A stretch of DNA of 64,000 nt from Epiperipatus broadwayi (Eukaryota; Onychophora; Udeonychophora; Euonychophora; Peripatidae). The stretch covers positions 8,749,967 through 8,813,966 of the forward strand of contig JAQFVV010012416.1 in NCBI GenBank assembly GCA_028023455.1. Reading direction: 5' to 3'. Positions within the stretch are counted from its first letter, which is position 1. The number at the start of each line of letters is the position of its first letter. The position numbers and the translations under genes are program-made. Positions 1-12,583 of this stretch are shown here, in pieces. The notes beneath the pieces were generated by a model that was not told the DNA's origin, made no database searches, and saw only the letters and a list, made by a program, of their open reading frames with translations.

Positions 1-123
1 TTCAAATCAGACGTCTGTCGTCGTTACAATATATATATATATTCAAATCACTAATTATAATGTTAAGATATTTCATCAATACCCTCATAAAACAATATAA
101 ATTCTGAACTTCAAACAGCTTGT

Positions 124-1880
124 TTGAATTTCAGAAATTTATATTTGTTCACAGAGGATGTTGCTGAAGTAGTGGGAGAAATGCAAGGAGGTTTTCAACT
201 GGATAGGTGTATAGGAGATATTTTATTTGTAGTCACACAACTTATAGATATGAGTAGAAATATAGGTAGACAGTTATATATGGTCTTTATAGTTATAGAG
301 AAGACATATGATAGAATAAATAGAAATAGATTATGGATAAGTTTAGTAAATTTGGAAATGAATGGAACTTTAGTGGATCTTATTAAAAGATTGTATGAAA
401 ATAATTACTATCTGTATTATTTAGAAAATATAGAATCAGTTAGAGTTAAAAGTGGGATGGGACTAAAGCAAGCATGCCCTATATCACCTATTTTGTTTTT
501 GTTATATTTGAGAGAAATGGAGAGAGCAATAGAAAGACTAGGAAGAGGGATACAGATATCATTAATAGTTGGCAATGGAGTGTATATATTATTATGTCTT
601 TTATTTGCTGATGATGAAGAAGTGAAGATATGAAAGTTATGCTGAAGACATGCACAAGGGTGGGTAAAGAGATGGGGATTAAATTTAGTGAAAAAAGATC
701 AAAAATAAAGATAATAAATACTAGGTAAAGAGAAGTGAAAGAATTTTTATTGGGGGATTTAAATGTGATAAATAGGTATAACTATTTGGGAATCATCTTA
801 ATTAATCAGAGAAATTGCTTGGATGAATGGGAGAAAAAATTGATAAATGAAGCAAAGATAAAAAAAGAGACTGATAAAGAAATTAACAATGTTTACATAT
901 AATAAATATGATGTGGCAAGGATTGTATAAAAGGGAGTGGCAATAGCAGGGTTAACATATGATAACAATGCTTTATGCATTAGTAAAGAGATGTTAGATT
1001 ACTTAGAAAAAGTACAAAGAGAAATAGGAAGACATGCAGTAGATGCAGATGTGCAAATGACAAAGGAGGCAATTCAAAAAGAAATGGGATGATTATGTTT
1101 TTATATGAGAGATGCAAAAAACAAAATGATAATTTATGGATAGTAAGAGAATAGCCAAAATAGTATTTCATTTGGTTATGAGTAAAGGACAGGCATCAAG
1201 ATTGATAAAACGGTAGTATGATATGCAAAAGATTTGGATAAAGATTTTATGCTAGTATACTTATACAAAAAGTGGGATAATTGTTTTAAGAGAATTGTTG
1301 AGTGTTATAGTGGCAAGGAATGGGATAGAAGAATAGATGCATTAATAAAAAAAATAGGGAGTTGGAGAGATAGAGAACTACTATGGAGAGTTAAAGGAGT
1401 TTAAATATATATAGAAGTAAACATAATATTTGGGTGTGAGTTAATTTATGATAACAGCAAGGAAAGTAATTTACTGTTTAAAGCTCAAACGGGATCATTA
1501 GCAACAAGGGAATATACACGTAAATAGAGAAATGTGGGTGATTTCGTTTGCAAGTTATATATGATTAGGCATATGTTAATTAAATGTAAATGCTTACAAA
1601 CAAAAAAAGTACAAATAGTGAAGTTGTAAATATAGACAAAGTGATTATACAGAAAGTGGGTCCTTGGTTTTTATGTTGAGGTTGGAAAAAGATAAGGGGA
1701 TTTAGATATAAAGACCATAGAATGGACAAAGATAGTGTTGTGGAAATGGGAATGGAACAAGATAGAGAAGAATATGGGAAAAACTTAGGGTGGTGAATGG
1801 AAAGGAAAGGTAAGGTGGTTAATAGGTCTCTCTGGCATAGTGGCTGAGAGATTCCTGACTCCAAGAAAGGAGAAGCCATA
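124..1880 (+). pseudogene. Degenerate non-LTR retrotransposon reverse transcriptase (LINE)
   Basis: The open part (124-633, 169 aa) shows reverse transcriptase blocks in order: QGGFQLDRC, then FIVIEKTYDRI (motif A), GLKQACPISPILF (motif B) and LLFADDEEV (motif C, near 598-618). In active relatives motif A usually reads FxDxxKAYDR, so the first catalytic Asp appears to be Val here. After 633 the frame breaks. Downstream text to about 1200 still resembles the thumb and C-terminal part (YNYLGI; LEKVQREIGRHAVDADVQMTKEAIQKEMG), with several stops and shifts. Homology fades by 1880. This is a dead insertion in the sense orientation of the surrounding intron. The clade (CR1, Jockey or I-like) is not settled from the sequence. 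Confidence 0.8.
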
Positions 1881-3460
1881 GTGCATCGCATCACATCGTG
1901 ATTAGTGATTTGAATTTTCTATCTATTTCAGCTTGCAATATGCATTATATTTTTATACACACATATATATATAATTCAACTTGATCTATTCAATATTGAA
2001 AAGTCACACATAATTCAGAATTCACTATTAATGGTTTTTCTATCGACGCAAATTTTTCTCAAGTGTGCACACGAAAAGTCTGCATTAGCAGGAAAACCGT
2101 TGGTAGTGAATTTTGAATTATTTGTAACTACTATTTTAACACTGAATAGATGTAATTTGTTTTATATTTGGCTATGTTTGTTTTTGGTATTTGATATTTT
2201 ATATATGTACCTGTTGTGTTGGATATGTATCAGTGTGTATCCACCAAGTAAGGAAAAAATAGTGTTTAAAGTTAGGGAAAGTAAAAATCAAATCAAAGAT
2301 ATAAAGTAATTTTGAAATACAAAATATTTTATTTTTATATGGTATTTTCTTATATTTTTATTCTAGCCTCGAATGGCATTTTTTGTAATTATTTTTGAGA
2401 CTATAAAGTATTTTCTGTTTTGTTTAATGAATCGAATGAAAGTTAAATGATAATGTATCAGACAAATAGAATCAAAAAAAAATGTGTTGCTTTTTGGTAA
2501 ACAAGATAGCCAGGTAGTAAAAAATTTGTATGTAGGGCAGTTATAATTTTGTAAGTTAGTTTACGTGAAAAAACAGAAAAGTGGAAAAACCGTTTTCATT
2601 GCAAGGCAGTCTGGGGATAGAGGTGACTATTTCTATATAGAAAGACCAGCTATTTGAATTAAATCCGTGGAGAAAACGTCTGACCCTAAAGAAACCTGTA
2701 ATTTATATTTACAGCCTTTATTAAAATCTATACTTTCATCAACTTAACTTCATTAGTAAAATATATTATTTGGAAAACCTGAAACTTGCTTGATCAGCAA
2801 ACATGTTTATGAACATTAACTAAATCAATTATTTTATATAGCGCGATGTTTTATAAACTGTAATAGTTAAACAGCATTAAGCTGTTGCAATATGTTTTGG
2901 ATAAAACTGTAATCTAGAATGAGAATTCGCACACACACATATATATATTTATAATTTTTTCCAAAGTTGAGAAAACTTAATTTAAATGAATTCATTATTC
3001 CAGAAATAAATTGGATGAATAAAAAAAAATATTTTATTAATTTATTTTGGTCCAATTTTTATGACTAGATTCATGAACAAAATAAGATTTAATATTAATT
3101 GGACTGTTTATCAATGTTTTTAGATTTGATAATTATTTTGGGTACAGTTTTGCTTTTTATATAGTTAAATAATATTTTGACTTATGCTTTATTAATATTT
3201 TGGAAATATGGTCATTAATTATTGACTATTCTTCAAGAAAGAGATAGATACCGAAGAATAAAATGATTGGTTACATGATTTTAAAGTTGACCGCCATTTG
3301 TAATATGTAGACTGAATTAGATTCCAATCAGATAAATGAGAGTGAGGATGGTTACGAAATGATATCAAATATTCAGTTTTCCATTACAAAAAACATCATA
3401 TAAATTGACAACATTGTTGTTCACGCAAACACACACACACAAAGGGAAAGTATATATCGT

Positions 3461-3687
3461 TAACTCATCTATGCACTTTACTACTGTTTTACAATGCTTT
3501 AAATACCATCCCCTTTGAGGGAGCTACTAAAAGTACAACTGTAAATTTTAAAATTTGAATTTAGCAGTTGAGTTTTGAAGATATAAATGAAATTTCTGAA
3601 GATGATTGCTAGGGCAATCGAAACTGCAAAAGGGGGTGGTAATTAAAGCATTGTGAAACAGTTAATAAAGTGCATAGATGAGTTAAT
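3461..3687. repeat. Fold-back inverted repeat (58-61-bp arms)
   Basis: The left arm at 3461-3518 (starts TTAACTCATCTATGCACTTT) is matched by the reverse complement of 3627-3687 (ends ATGCATAGATGAGTTAA-type sequence on the + strand). The loop is about 108 bp. The arms are diverged by several substitutions. Likely a MITE-like element of unknown class; no target duplication was identified. Confidence 0.7.
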
Positions 3688-4286
3688 ATTATATTAAAAT
3701 GTTTAAACAGTAATTGCTGTTACAACAGCATTTATTATTTAAATGATGATTGTTTAATTACATATTTATCATTTAAATGTTTATTACAAGGTTTAAAATA
3801 ATATGGAATTTATTTACTTTGTTAAATAAAAATCAATCTGTTTATAAATAATTCGCAATAAATATTTTCATTTGTTTTATTCTCACATCTACTGTAGTTT
3901 TTCAAGATAATCTTAATATGTAAAGAAAACTAAATTTGAAAATTGTTGTCACTTTCTTATTGTTGTATTGTCAGGTGATTAACAAGGGTATTTTCTATAT
4001 CAGCATTTACTATTTAAATATAATCTATTTAACATTCCACACACACATATATATATGTATATATAGCTGGCTGGTCATCATGATACATAATTTAAACACT
4101 AAATTTGAATCTCGATATTGAAGTAAAAATATATTTAATCAAAGAATTTAAGACCAAAAGTAATTCAATAAAAATATTTAAAGTCCAACGCATAAAATAA
4201 AAAATGCTAATAAGCATGCAGAAAAGTGATATTAGATAATGACACACACACACACATATATATATAAATACATGAAAACAGTCAAC

Positions 4287-4731
4287 AGTTAAATAATATC
4301 AATAACAAGCAACAATCTCAATCTGTTATCAAGGCAGTGTCTTTTATACAATAACTGAAAATCCATACACAAAAAGGTGGAAATCCACCTTTATATATTT
4401 TCTAATTATACACATATATGTACAATCCCATTTAGATTTGAGCATTATTACACTTATTATTCAAGTAATACTTTGGGTACAATTTGAAAATTGTAATTGC
4501 ATTTTGAATGTTACATTTGACTATTAACCTGCATTCAGAATAGGTTATATTTATCGGTTTAAGGAGATTTATTTATTCTTTGTATAAATAATTTCAATCT
4601 CTGTGGTCAAGTTGCAATCTTTAGTGTCCATATAAAGATATTGAACCACAAATAAAGGTGGGATTCCATCTTTATTGTTAAAGGAATGTTGCCTTGACAA
4701 CAGTTGATATTATTAATTGTTATTGATATTG
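4287..4731. repeat. Long-loop inverted repeat
   Basis: The segment around 4292-4348 (AATATCAATAACAA ... CTGTTATCAAGGCAGTGTC) pairs imperfectly with 4681-4731 in inverted orientation. A second inner pair of GGTGG/CCACC-containing sequences lies at 4375-4395 and 4655-4675. This suggests an old element of about 450 bp with inverted ends. Confidence 0.5.
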
Positions 4732-4762
4732 GAATAGTCTAAGTGTTGATTGTTTTTTAATG

Positions 4763-4814
4763 ATTATATATATATATATATATATATAATGATTATATAT
4801 ATATATATATATAA
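4763..4814. repeat. (TA)n microsatellite
   Basis: Two alternating TA runs separated by AATGATTA. Similar shorter TA runs occur throughout the window. Confidence 0.9.
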
Positions 4815-5320
4815 AATGTCCATTAAGTAATTTTTATTATAATTATATATATGAGAAAATATAGAAAATAATAAAGCTAAGATAAAACATGATAATGTTT
4901 ATTATAATAAAAAAGGCATGAACTAGTTTCTTTTCTTCTATATGAAATAAAATAACCAAAAATTTATAATCTTTGTATTAGAACAATTAAATTCAAGAAT
5001 AAAGAGATCATAGAAAAAATTAATCTGTTATAAAAGTTATGGCAAATGATGCTGATGAGACAGAAATTGATCTGATTTTGATAGAGAGTTATCAATTAAT
5101 ATAGATTGAATCTTAAGCTTTTCAAGTAGAGGAGGGCATTACAAAACAACTTAAAAACAATGTACATATGACAAAACTAGATGATATTAAAGGTGTTTAG
5201 AAATTAGTAAAAAATATGGTGACAAACGTCTTAATTGTATCCATATACATTAAAAACTTTAATATATGTGATTACAATATAATTATGGTTGCATTTAAGA
5301 TATTTATACATATATTTTAG

Positions 5321-5416
5321 CTGTATTGGTTTACAGTGGAGTTTGGATTGTGTAAAGAGCAAGGGGAATTAAGAGCTTATGGTGCTGGACTGCTGTCTTC
5401 TTATGGAGAACTCATG
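5321..5416 (+). CDS. TH: Tyrosine hydroxylase, catalytic-domain exon (iron-ligand Glu)
   Basis: This 96-nt, 32-codon exon begins after an AG at 5319-5320 and ends before GTATGA at 5417; both junctions are phase 0. It encodes [20 protein letters not shown] followed by [22 protein letters not shown] is a hallmark of biopterin-dependent aromatic amino acid hydroxylases. The Glu of TVEFG (codon 5339-5341) aligns with the third iron ligand (PAH Glu330, TH Glu376), and AYGAGLLSS lines the active site. The exon length and position equal those of vertebrate PAH exon 10, showing an old conserved gene structure. The enzyme hydroxylates tyrosine to L-DOPA in the cytosol of catecholamine-producing cells using Fe(II), tetrahydrobiopterin and O2. 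Earlier exons, including the two His ligands, are outside the window. Confidence 0.95.
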
Positions 5417-5775
5417 GTATGATTAATATAATAGTAATCTATATTAAATACCATTCATAAATAGTTTTATTATCACATTTTCTTATCTGATTTAATGAGA
5501 TTTAGGAATGATTTTCATCATAAAGATTTCAACATCAATTTTCTTATTTTATTTACTAATATATAGAGTATGTTTCCTTGATTTTAACTTTATTAAAGAT
5601 TGCATATCATCAATAAACTTATGTGTGCATGTATTTATATAATTCAGTTAGATGCCAGCTACCTTTCACACATGCAAATAAATATTTTAAAAATATAAGT
5701 AGCCACCTATTTTTAGATCTTACTTTTAAATCCTAGAGAAGAAAAAGTATCTCTTTTTTTTTCCTTTTTTCCATG

Positions 5776-5867
5776 TGTCAAAGCATCGGCTGGGAAGAAA
5801 ACCCGCGAACTTGGTACAACTGCTTGTAAGGCAGCTGTGCTGACCACTTGACCACCAATGCTTGACA
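5776..5867 (-). repeat. tRNA-derived SINE-like unit with short inverted ends
   Basis: Read on the minus strand this begins TGTCAAGCATTGGTGGTCAA and contains a tRNA-like anticodon arm, CTGC-CTTACAA-GCAG, whose loop would carry anticodon TAC (Val-like). It is followed by a box-B-like AGTTCGCGGGTT. The two ends are inverted copies of TGTCAA(A)GCATYGG. A second copy lies at 30813-30896. The loose T-arm argues against a functional tRNA. Confidence 0.6.
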
Positions 5868-7808
5868 AAAATTATCTCATTTTTAAAGTACCTTATTTTT
5901 ACTTTTTCTTCAGTATGATTTTTATTATTTTAACCTTTATTTGTAATATATTCCATTTAAAGATCTGACAGTTTTATAAAATCACATTCCATTTCCAAGA
6001 CTGTTATTGAATGATAGTTTATTTAAAAGTAAGCTCTAAATATATGTAGTCACTCATATTCTTAAACTATTTATTTATGAGGAGTGCTGACCATTCATGC
6101 TGAATGTGTGAAACATAGGTTGCTTTCATATAAATTATAGAAATATCTAAAAATGCAATGTTATTTAACATTTACACACAAACACACACCCACTTACATA
6201 TATAATAGAAACAATGCATAATGCTAGCAGAAATCTATATAAAATATTTGAAATGTCCCATAGCTATATTATTTCAGCCACACTCCTCTTTAAAACTCAG
6301 GCTATTTTTTATTTAAAGGGGAGAGCATAGCTATAGTTATAAGGTGTTTCAAATAAACGGTCACAGAACATGAACCAAAAAAAGATCACCATTTTGTTTC
6401 TCAAAATCCACCAACTATAATCTCTAATCCAGGGCAGAGAAAGAGTGTGAAGCTGACTACAAATAAATTTGTCAATGCATTTTACTTCAAATCCCAAATC
6501 TCAGGTTCTATCATATTATAAATATTATATAATGAATACAATCACTGATAATAATTATCTTAATAAAATATGACTACCCACTTACAATAACAGGTTTGAA
6601 ACTTCTCTCAGGTTTCATATTATAACTTAGATATTTTAAAATCCTAAATATTAGCATGCAAAACATTCTTTAAAGCATTTTTAATTGTCTTCCTGTATAA
6701 ATATTTTATTTATGCACCACATAAGTATATCTAAGACTATAGTCTTATGGTAAACGAATTTATAATAATTGCATACAGATATAATGCAGAAGATAGTAAG
6801 GTCACATTTTATGCCGCCACAGCATTACAAAAACACATTTAAATATATAGTAATTAATGAGGTATATGGTTTGCCACAATGCAGGTGAAATGGGTAAGTA
6901 AATCAAGTAAATAATAATATGTGGCCGTTGAAACATATTTTTTTTAAAATAACGAATAATACAACATTATTATGAGATTTTCTGGTTAATGAATGAAATA
7001 GTAATGGCAACGAAAACAGAAACTTGTTTTAATAACAAAAATATTTATTCACAATATAAATATACAGTATACTTGAAATTTAGTACAATAGATATTTAAA
7101 AAATAATAATTTTAATTTAACAAATTAAGATAATAAAGTATACAATTTTACAATAAATATCCCCTTTGAGTATTGCTACAAAATTATAATAATAACCTTT
7201 GCATTCTTATCTTTACTATCTAATACATCCAACTATTCTATACTAAAGGTAAAACAACCAGTCTATATGCCTATATTAGGCCACTGATGAGATATTACTA
7301 TCTAATAATATTAACTACATTTTAAAATCAGTAAAAATATTTGTTCTTACATCAAGATAGCACATTATACAAATTATAAGTACACTATTACGATACTCTT
7401 GATAGCTATGAGGGGCGAGGAAATAGATATAATCTACATACTATGATTTAGGAAACTGCTTTAACATTAAATTGCAGTAGTTAATGAATGACCTTAAAAT
7501 AAATATACTTTGATAATGCCCTTAAATACTCAAAAACACATTTACATATGGCAATATAGATAAGGTGGATATTAAAAGTATGTGGACAGGTACCCTGTAT
7601 CTATTTGCAGGCAGTGCTGATGCTATGACACTTAAAAAAAAAGTATAATAATAGCAATAATAATACATAAATAATCGCTCGCACACACATGTATATATTA
7701 AGACATCCAATTTATTAATGTGTGTAAATTCACAAACATAATAGTATAACAAAACTACATTTTATAAATTTATATGCTATCTAAATTCCATGCACTGATT
7801 CTCAGACA

Positions 7809-8006
7809 CTCTAAATCAGCAGTTCTCAACCTGTGGGTCATGACTCCTTTGAGGTCAAACAAACCTTTCACAGGGCACCTAAGACCATTGGAAAATACAT
7901 TTTCAATTCATAACAGTAGTAAAATTAAAGGTTGGGGGTCACCACAATATAAGGAATTGCATTAAAGGGTTACAGCATTATGAAGGTTGAGATCACTGCT
8001 CTAAAT
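7809..8006. mobile_element. SPIN-like hAT MITE with perfect 8-bp target duplication
   Basis: The element spans 7817-7998 (182 bp). Its ends are CAGCAGTTCTCAACCTG and, inverted, CAGTGATCTCAACCTTC. It is flanked on both sides by the identical 8-bp CTCTAAAT (7809-7816 and 7999-8006), as expected for hAT transposition. Internal landmarks (CTAAGACCATTGGAAAA, TTCATAACAGTAG, GGTTGGGGGTCACCACAA, TTAAAGGGT) match, from memory, the non-autonomous SPIN (SPACE INVADERS) family known for horizontal transfer among animals. There is no coding capacity. It lies inside the 11-kb intron. Confidence 0.85.
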
Positions 8007-9330
8007 GTTCACACATATCTAAATATAAAGGCTGCTTTACCTCAGAATGACAAATCATTATATTATATAAAACATCAATTCAAAGAACTCTCAATAATTA
8101 TCAAAATGAAATATTTACCTGGTTGTATTTCATTTAAAAAAAAACCTTTTTTTTTTTTTAGATTGTAAAAGAAAATTTTTATTTGTTTACAAGAGAATGA
8201 AAAAAAAAAGCACAAAAAATATGGACATAGTACTTGCAGAAAAGCCTGCAGTCTACTTTGGACATTTTTTTTTAAACTATATTTCTTTTCAAATATCAGC
8301 AAATATGAGCACACTTATTGAAAAATAGTCATTTAAAAACTGCAACTGAGGCAGATGTTATATGTCTAGATAGTTTTTTTCAGACAATTCAGAATTGTAC
8401 TGAGTTTGCATTTAGAAAACTTGGGCAAAAAAAACATTATTTCCAAAGTAAATCACTTGACTGAACTTGCACATCCTATGGCAATATCACACTGGAAAGT
8501 TTCTCATGTTTCAGCTAACACATTTTTTGAAAATAAAAATGGATTTTCTGAGAGAGAGTTATGGGAATCAACTTTTGGAATTTCTCGTTATAGGCAATTA
8601 TTGTCACATGTTTCTTATCAATTGCTTCAACCAAATCTTCTTAGTAACATTTATTACCAGCAACAGAGAGGATTTAAATCCCTCTGATCCCTTTCAGAAC
8701 AGAATTCATTGCTTTCAGCTAGCATTACAGATAATAATCTATTTTTGTTTCTTACCAAATCTTTGGGCAACAAATACTATTATAAATATTCTCGTAATAC
8801 CATGAGAAGTATATTAATAAGATAGGCATAAAATATAAAATTACAATTATATAATATAAAAATAAATTTTAAATATATAAAACACATATATACTACAATC
8901 ATTTTATACATCAACTGAAAGGATTAAAGTTCTTCCCATTTATAATGAGAATTACTCTCTTTAATAATGAGACCCTTTTGTTTTCTTCTTAACTGGAAAA
9001 TATTATACAAGTCTTTCATTATAGGTATTGAAAGAAAACAGGTAAAAATTCAAGTTAGGAATTCCTTAAAATATTTTCCATGGTGAAATTTAATTCAATA
9101 AACTAATGTCTTGGTAAAGCCAAGAACAGATTTAACAATTAATGGATAGCAAAACAGTTCCATAAGTTTGAGCATTATTTAATTAATCTTTAAGCATAAA
9201 ATGAATTTGAACGACTTTTTCTTTAGTTGAGAGACAAAATAAACCAGCAATCAATCAATGTGTAGACTAATTCTGGATAGTTAATTAATTATAAACATCA
9301 CATGATCACCATCGTGCCTTTGTTTAATCA

Positions 9331-9332
<2 letters not shown>

Positions 9333-9375
<43 letters not shown>

Positions 9376-9412
9376 GTTATTATTATTATAGTAATAATAA
9401 TAATAATAATAA
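9333..9412. repeat. (ATT)n / (AAT)n microsatellite
   Basis: A run of ATT triplets switches to its complement AAT near 9391, so the microsatellite is itself palindromic. It abuts the hairpin at 9413. Confidence 0.9.
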
Positions 9413-9610
9413 TATTTTATTCCAATATCAGCCTTTCAAGCTAATTGAGCACACGCCTTTGAGAGTGTCAAATAAATGAATACTCTCCTCTTCAATCCAA
9501 GATATAGTATTTATGCAGAATTCTTGGATTGAAGAGGGGAGTATTCATTTATTTAACACTCTCAAAGGCGCGTGTTCAATTAGCTTGAAAGGCTGATATT
9601 GGAATGAAAT
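9413..9610. repeat. Long hairpin (two ~90-bp arms)
   Basis: The arm 9413-9502 (includes CCAATATCAGCCTTTCAAGC) is repeated as a near-perfect reverse complement at 9520-9610. The loop is about 17 bp. By eye only a few mismatches separate the arms, implying recent formation or gene conversion. It is bounded by ATT/ACT microsatellites on both sides. Probably a fold-back or MITE-type element; no coding content. Confidence 0.9.
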
Positions 9611-9650
9611 ATATTTGCAAGCACGGTGCTAGATAAAATATTTGCTTATT

Positions 9651-9975
<325 letters not shown>

Positions 9976-9976
9976 A

Positions 9977-10936
9977 AACAACAATAACAAACTGTATCAT
10001 TTTAGCATCGGCTGAAAGATAAAAAATATCAATAAAGTCTTTTTTAATGTTTTGAAAAAATAAATTTTAATTTTTTCCCCCCTTTAAAATTATAAAAAGT
10101 ATTTTGAAAGTATCACATTAAGTCCCCTTTTTATACAAATAATTTGTCCGTTGAAATATCAGGCTCATAGTATGTTAAAGCCCTGATTTAATCACTGTTA
10201 ATAAGGATTAGTTTATGTAAGAATAAATTCTAAGCATAACTGTTACACTTATATTTTAAAACACTTGTTGATGGTTTTATTTCGTGAAAATTTAACATCA
10301 ATCTAATAACACATGTATGAAGATTAATTTTCTTCCACCAGATTACAATTATATACATTGTAATTTAATACACCATACAGGCTTACACATACCTGCACAT
10401 ATATACTGTAATATATAAGGGATTTGAACTCAAACTTTTACATAACTCTCAACTCTCCATGCCATCTCATATTGTTGACCCAATTGATCACACACATGTT
10501 GAAAAGATAAATAATCACTAATGTCCATATTTCATGCTGAACCAGCAATCATCAGTTGGTCCAGATTACTATCTCCACACATATATACAATCAGTGCTCA
10601 GCTTTAGATTAAGATAGCCAATCTTCATACTTTTATAACAGGCTTCAAACTACTCCAACCCACAGCTCTTCAGCCATGCATTTCATTGAAAATCTGATGA
10701 TGGAACGTATACATTGCTAAATTATTTATTTACATATATGCATATATGTAAACAATAAATATCCCTGGTCATTTGTAACTGAATAGGAAACTTCCAATAA
10801 GTTATCTCATTCTTAAAATATATAAGAACAAATGCTAAAAAACAGGTAATATCATCTGTCTTTTAGAGTTTATTTATATTCTACAACTCATTGGAAATGT
10901 CAGTTATTTCCTGTTCAGTTATATATATATATATAT
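9977..10936. repeat. 0.96-kb dispersed repeat, copy 1
   Basis: This block recurs at 15111-16077, offset about 5.14 kb, with roughly 15 differences seen by eye. It ends in CCTGTTCAGTT followed by an AT run. The same 3' end is found alone at 25864-25945, so this is a dispersed element and not only a local duplication. It contains a tRNA-related palindromic repeat at about 10350-10700 and the palindrome ACATATATGCATATATGT. Both copies sit directly after an AAT microsatellite. Confidence 0.85.
10350..10700 (-). repeat. Palindromic tRNA-related SINE, truncated copy
   Basis: On the minus strand a tRNA-like head reads GGGTCAACAATATGAGATGG ... GAGTTCAAATCCC (a box B). The body contains CAGCAATCATCAGTTGGTCC and the tail runs to GAAAATCTGATGATGG. 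In full copies (23140, 27765) a second inverted head follows; here it is missing. Confidence 0.65.
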
Positions 10937-10968
10937 TGAAACGGAAATCTCCAATCCCTTTCCGTTTC
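10937..10968. repeat. Perfect short hairpin GAAACGGAAA / TTTCCGTTTC
   Basis: A 10-bp perfect stem with a 12-bp loop directly after the AT run ending the 0.96-kb repeat. Function unknown. Confidence 0.7.
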
Positions 10969-11083
10969 ACCATCAACCTAATGACCTACTCATCTAAACT
11001 AATTTCGAACCTATTTTTAATGTAAAAATGTAATATATAAGTCGAGCGGGAAAACTTTGGCCGCTTGAATGGCATCATCCATT

Positions 11084-11221
11084 TACATACGAAAACACGC
11101 TATAATTAGACAGGTTTGATAAAATTATAGCGGAGAAATGCTCATAAATTATTATAAAATGTTTTATTAATTTTCAGTTAATTCTTAATTATATTCGCTA
11201 TAATATTCGTATGTGGATGGA
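11084..11221. repeat. Inverted repeat (~30-bp arms)
   Basis: CATCCATTTACATACGAA...CGCTATAATT (11086-11116) pairs with the reverse complement of 11191-11219 (CGCTATAATATTCGTATGTG). Several mismatches; loop about 75 bp. Confidence 0.55.
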
Positions 11222-12484
11222 TAATTTAAACCTTGGAATAACGGCAAAATGATTCATATATATTTAAGTTTAAATAAAAGTAATGTAAATGTTTTCTTTA
11301 ATTTGTTTAACGGTTTTCTGATTTGATGTTTTACATATATAGTTGAAACGGGTATTTTCTTTGAATTTGCTTTTTTTTAAATAAACAAATATGTTAAAAG
11401 TTATTTAGTTTTATAAAATAAGAATTATCTGTTCGCAATTAAAAAATGAGAATTTTTGTAAACCAGATATCAATTAGTGACACACCCGGGTAAAAAAGTA
11501 AAATCTGTTTTCTGATTGATTTTTGTTTGCAACAAAAGACTTTTTTATTAAATCAGAATACCGTTCCTTCTGCTAAGTAATAACACCTGAAGAGGAATTT
11601 AATTAATGAAAATGAATCAAATTATATAGTTTATATATTTTGATACATTTTTTAAGGAAATTAAATATAACACCTCGGAGATTTTATCAGTTGTTGTAGA
11701 AATTGAATTATATTATTTTGCTTTAATTAAAAGTCAATTGGTCCCGAGGTTTACGAAATTCCAGAAAGGTGTTAAAGTTTAGTAGAAGGATATAAATAGG
11801 CCTTATTTTAAGCGGGAAGGGAGAATCCATCTTGCTTTTGAAGAGAGTTAACATCAGAAGTCAAAATTGTTCAACCGCAACATGTCTGGCTAAAGTCAGG
11901 CAAAATTTTGCTGCTTTCCCGTGATGGAACGCCTAGTTCAATCCATCAAATGCCAAAGGAACAACCAAGCTTACACCAACTAAATTTGAAGATGCCATAA
12001 GCCGTAAAAATAATTTATTTGCCTTCGTTCCAATTTCAGTCCAGCTAAACAAACAATATTTTAAAAATCGTCTCCCAACTAAATTAAAGATGCCATAAGC
12101 CGCCCAAGAATTCACCTTCATTCCAGTTTCGAATATCTCCAGCCCATCTACAGGAGAACTGTTTTAATATTTAAAATCGCAGAGCTCTGTAAATTTCAAG
12201 AACAGTCATTGTTTCTTCAAAACAGGTTAGCTAACCATATCATTGAACTTTCTCGCTAAATTGTTTCTGAAATGATATTTAAATGAAATACTTTTTGCTA
12301 ATTTTTTTTCTTAATTCAATAGTGTAAACTGTCTAAATTGTTTCCTAAAATAATATTTTAATTCTAGAAAATGTAATACTTTTGCAAATTTTTCTTTATT
12401 AATTAATATTTTGCTATATAATTTAATCACTGCAATTATATTTTGCTTTTTCTTTGCTTATTTTAATTATTGTTAGTTATGCCT

Positions 12485-12583
12485 ATGTTTCGAAACGGCG
12501 TGCATTTAATTATAGAATATGTTTTTAAACATATAAATTTAAATTATTTATATAGCATCATTTCGTGCGCTGTTTCGAAACCC
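12485..12583. repeat. Inverted repeat centred on TTTCGAAAC
   Basis: GTTTCGAAACGGCGTGCA is mirrored by TCGTGCGCTGTTTCGAAAC about 60 bp downstream. Imperfect arms of about 18 bp inside the LTR-like region. Confidence 0.5.

Larger units (their letters stand above)
1..5320 (+). other. Intron of the hydroxylase gene (upstream part)
   Basis: The first recognisable hydroxylase exon begins at 5321 in the middle of the catalytic domain, and no earlier hydroxylase exon is visible here, so this stretch is inferred to be intron. It holds a dead LINE (124 to about 1880), AT-rich DNA, short CA and TA microsatellites and two inverted repeats (3461-3687, 4287-4731). Nothing else recognisable was seen in 1900-3400 or 4740-5310. 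Confidence 0.7.

Noticed and set aside
6309-6497. Minus-strand 62-aa frame with Trp-rich content
   Set aside because: No family resemblance that I can support; lies inside an intron on the opposite strand.
8406-8805. Overlapping + frames of 93 and 112 aa
   Set aside because: No recognisable domain, no splice or promoter context, and amino-acid content as expected from AT-rich noncoding DNA.
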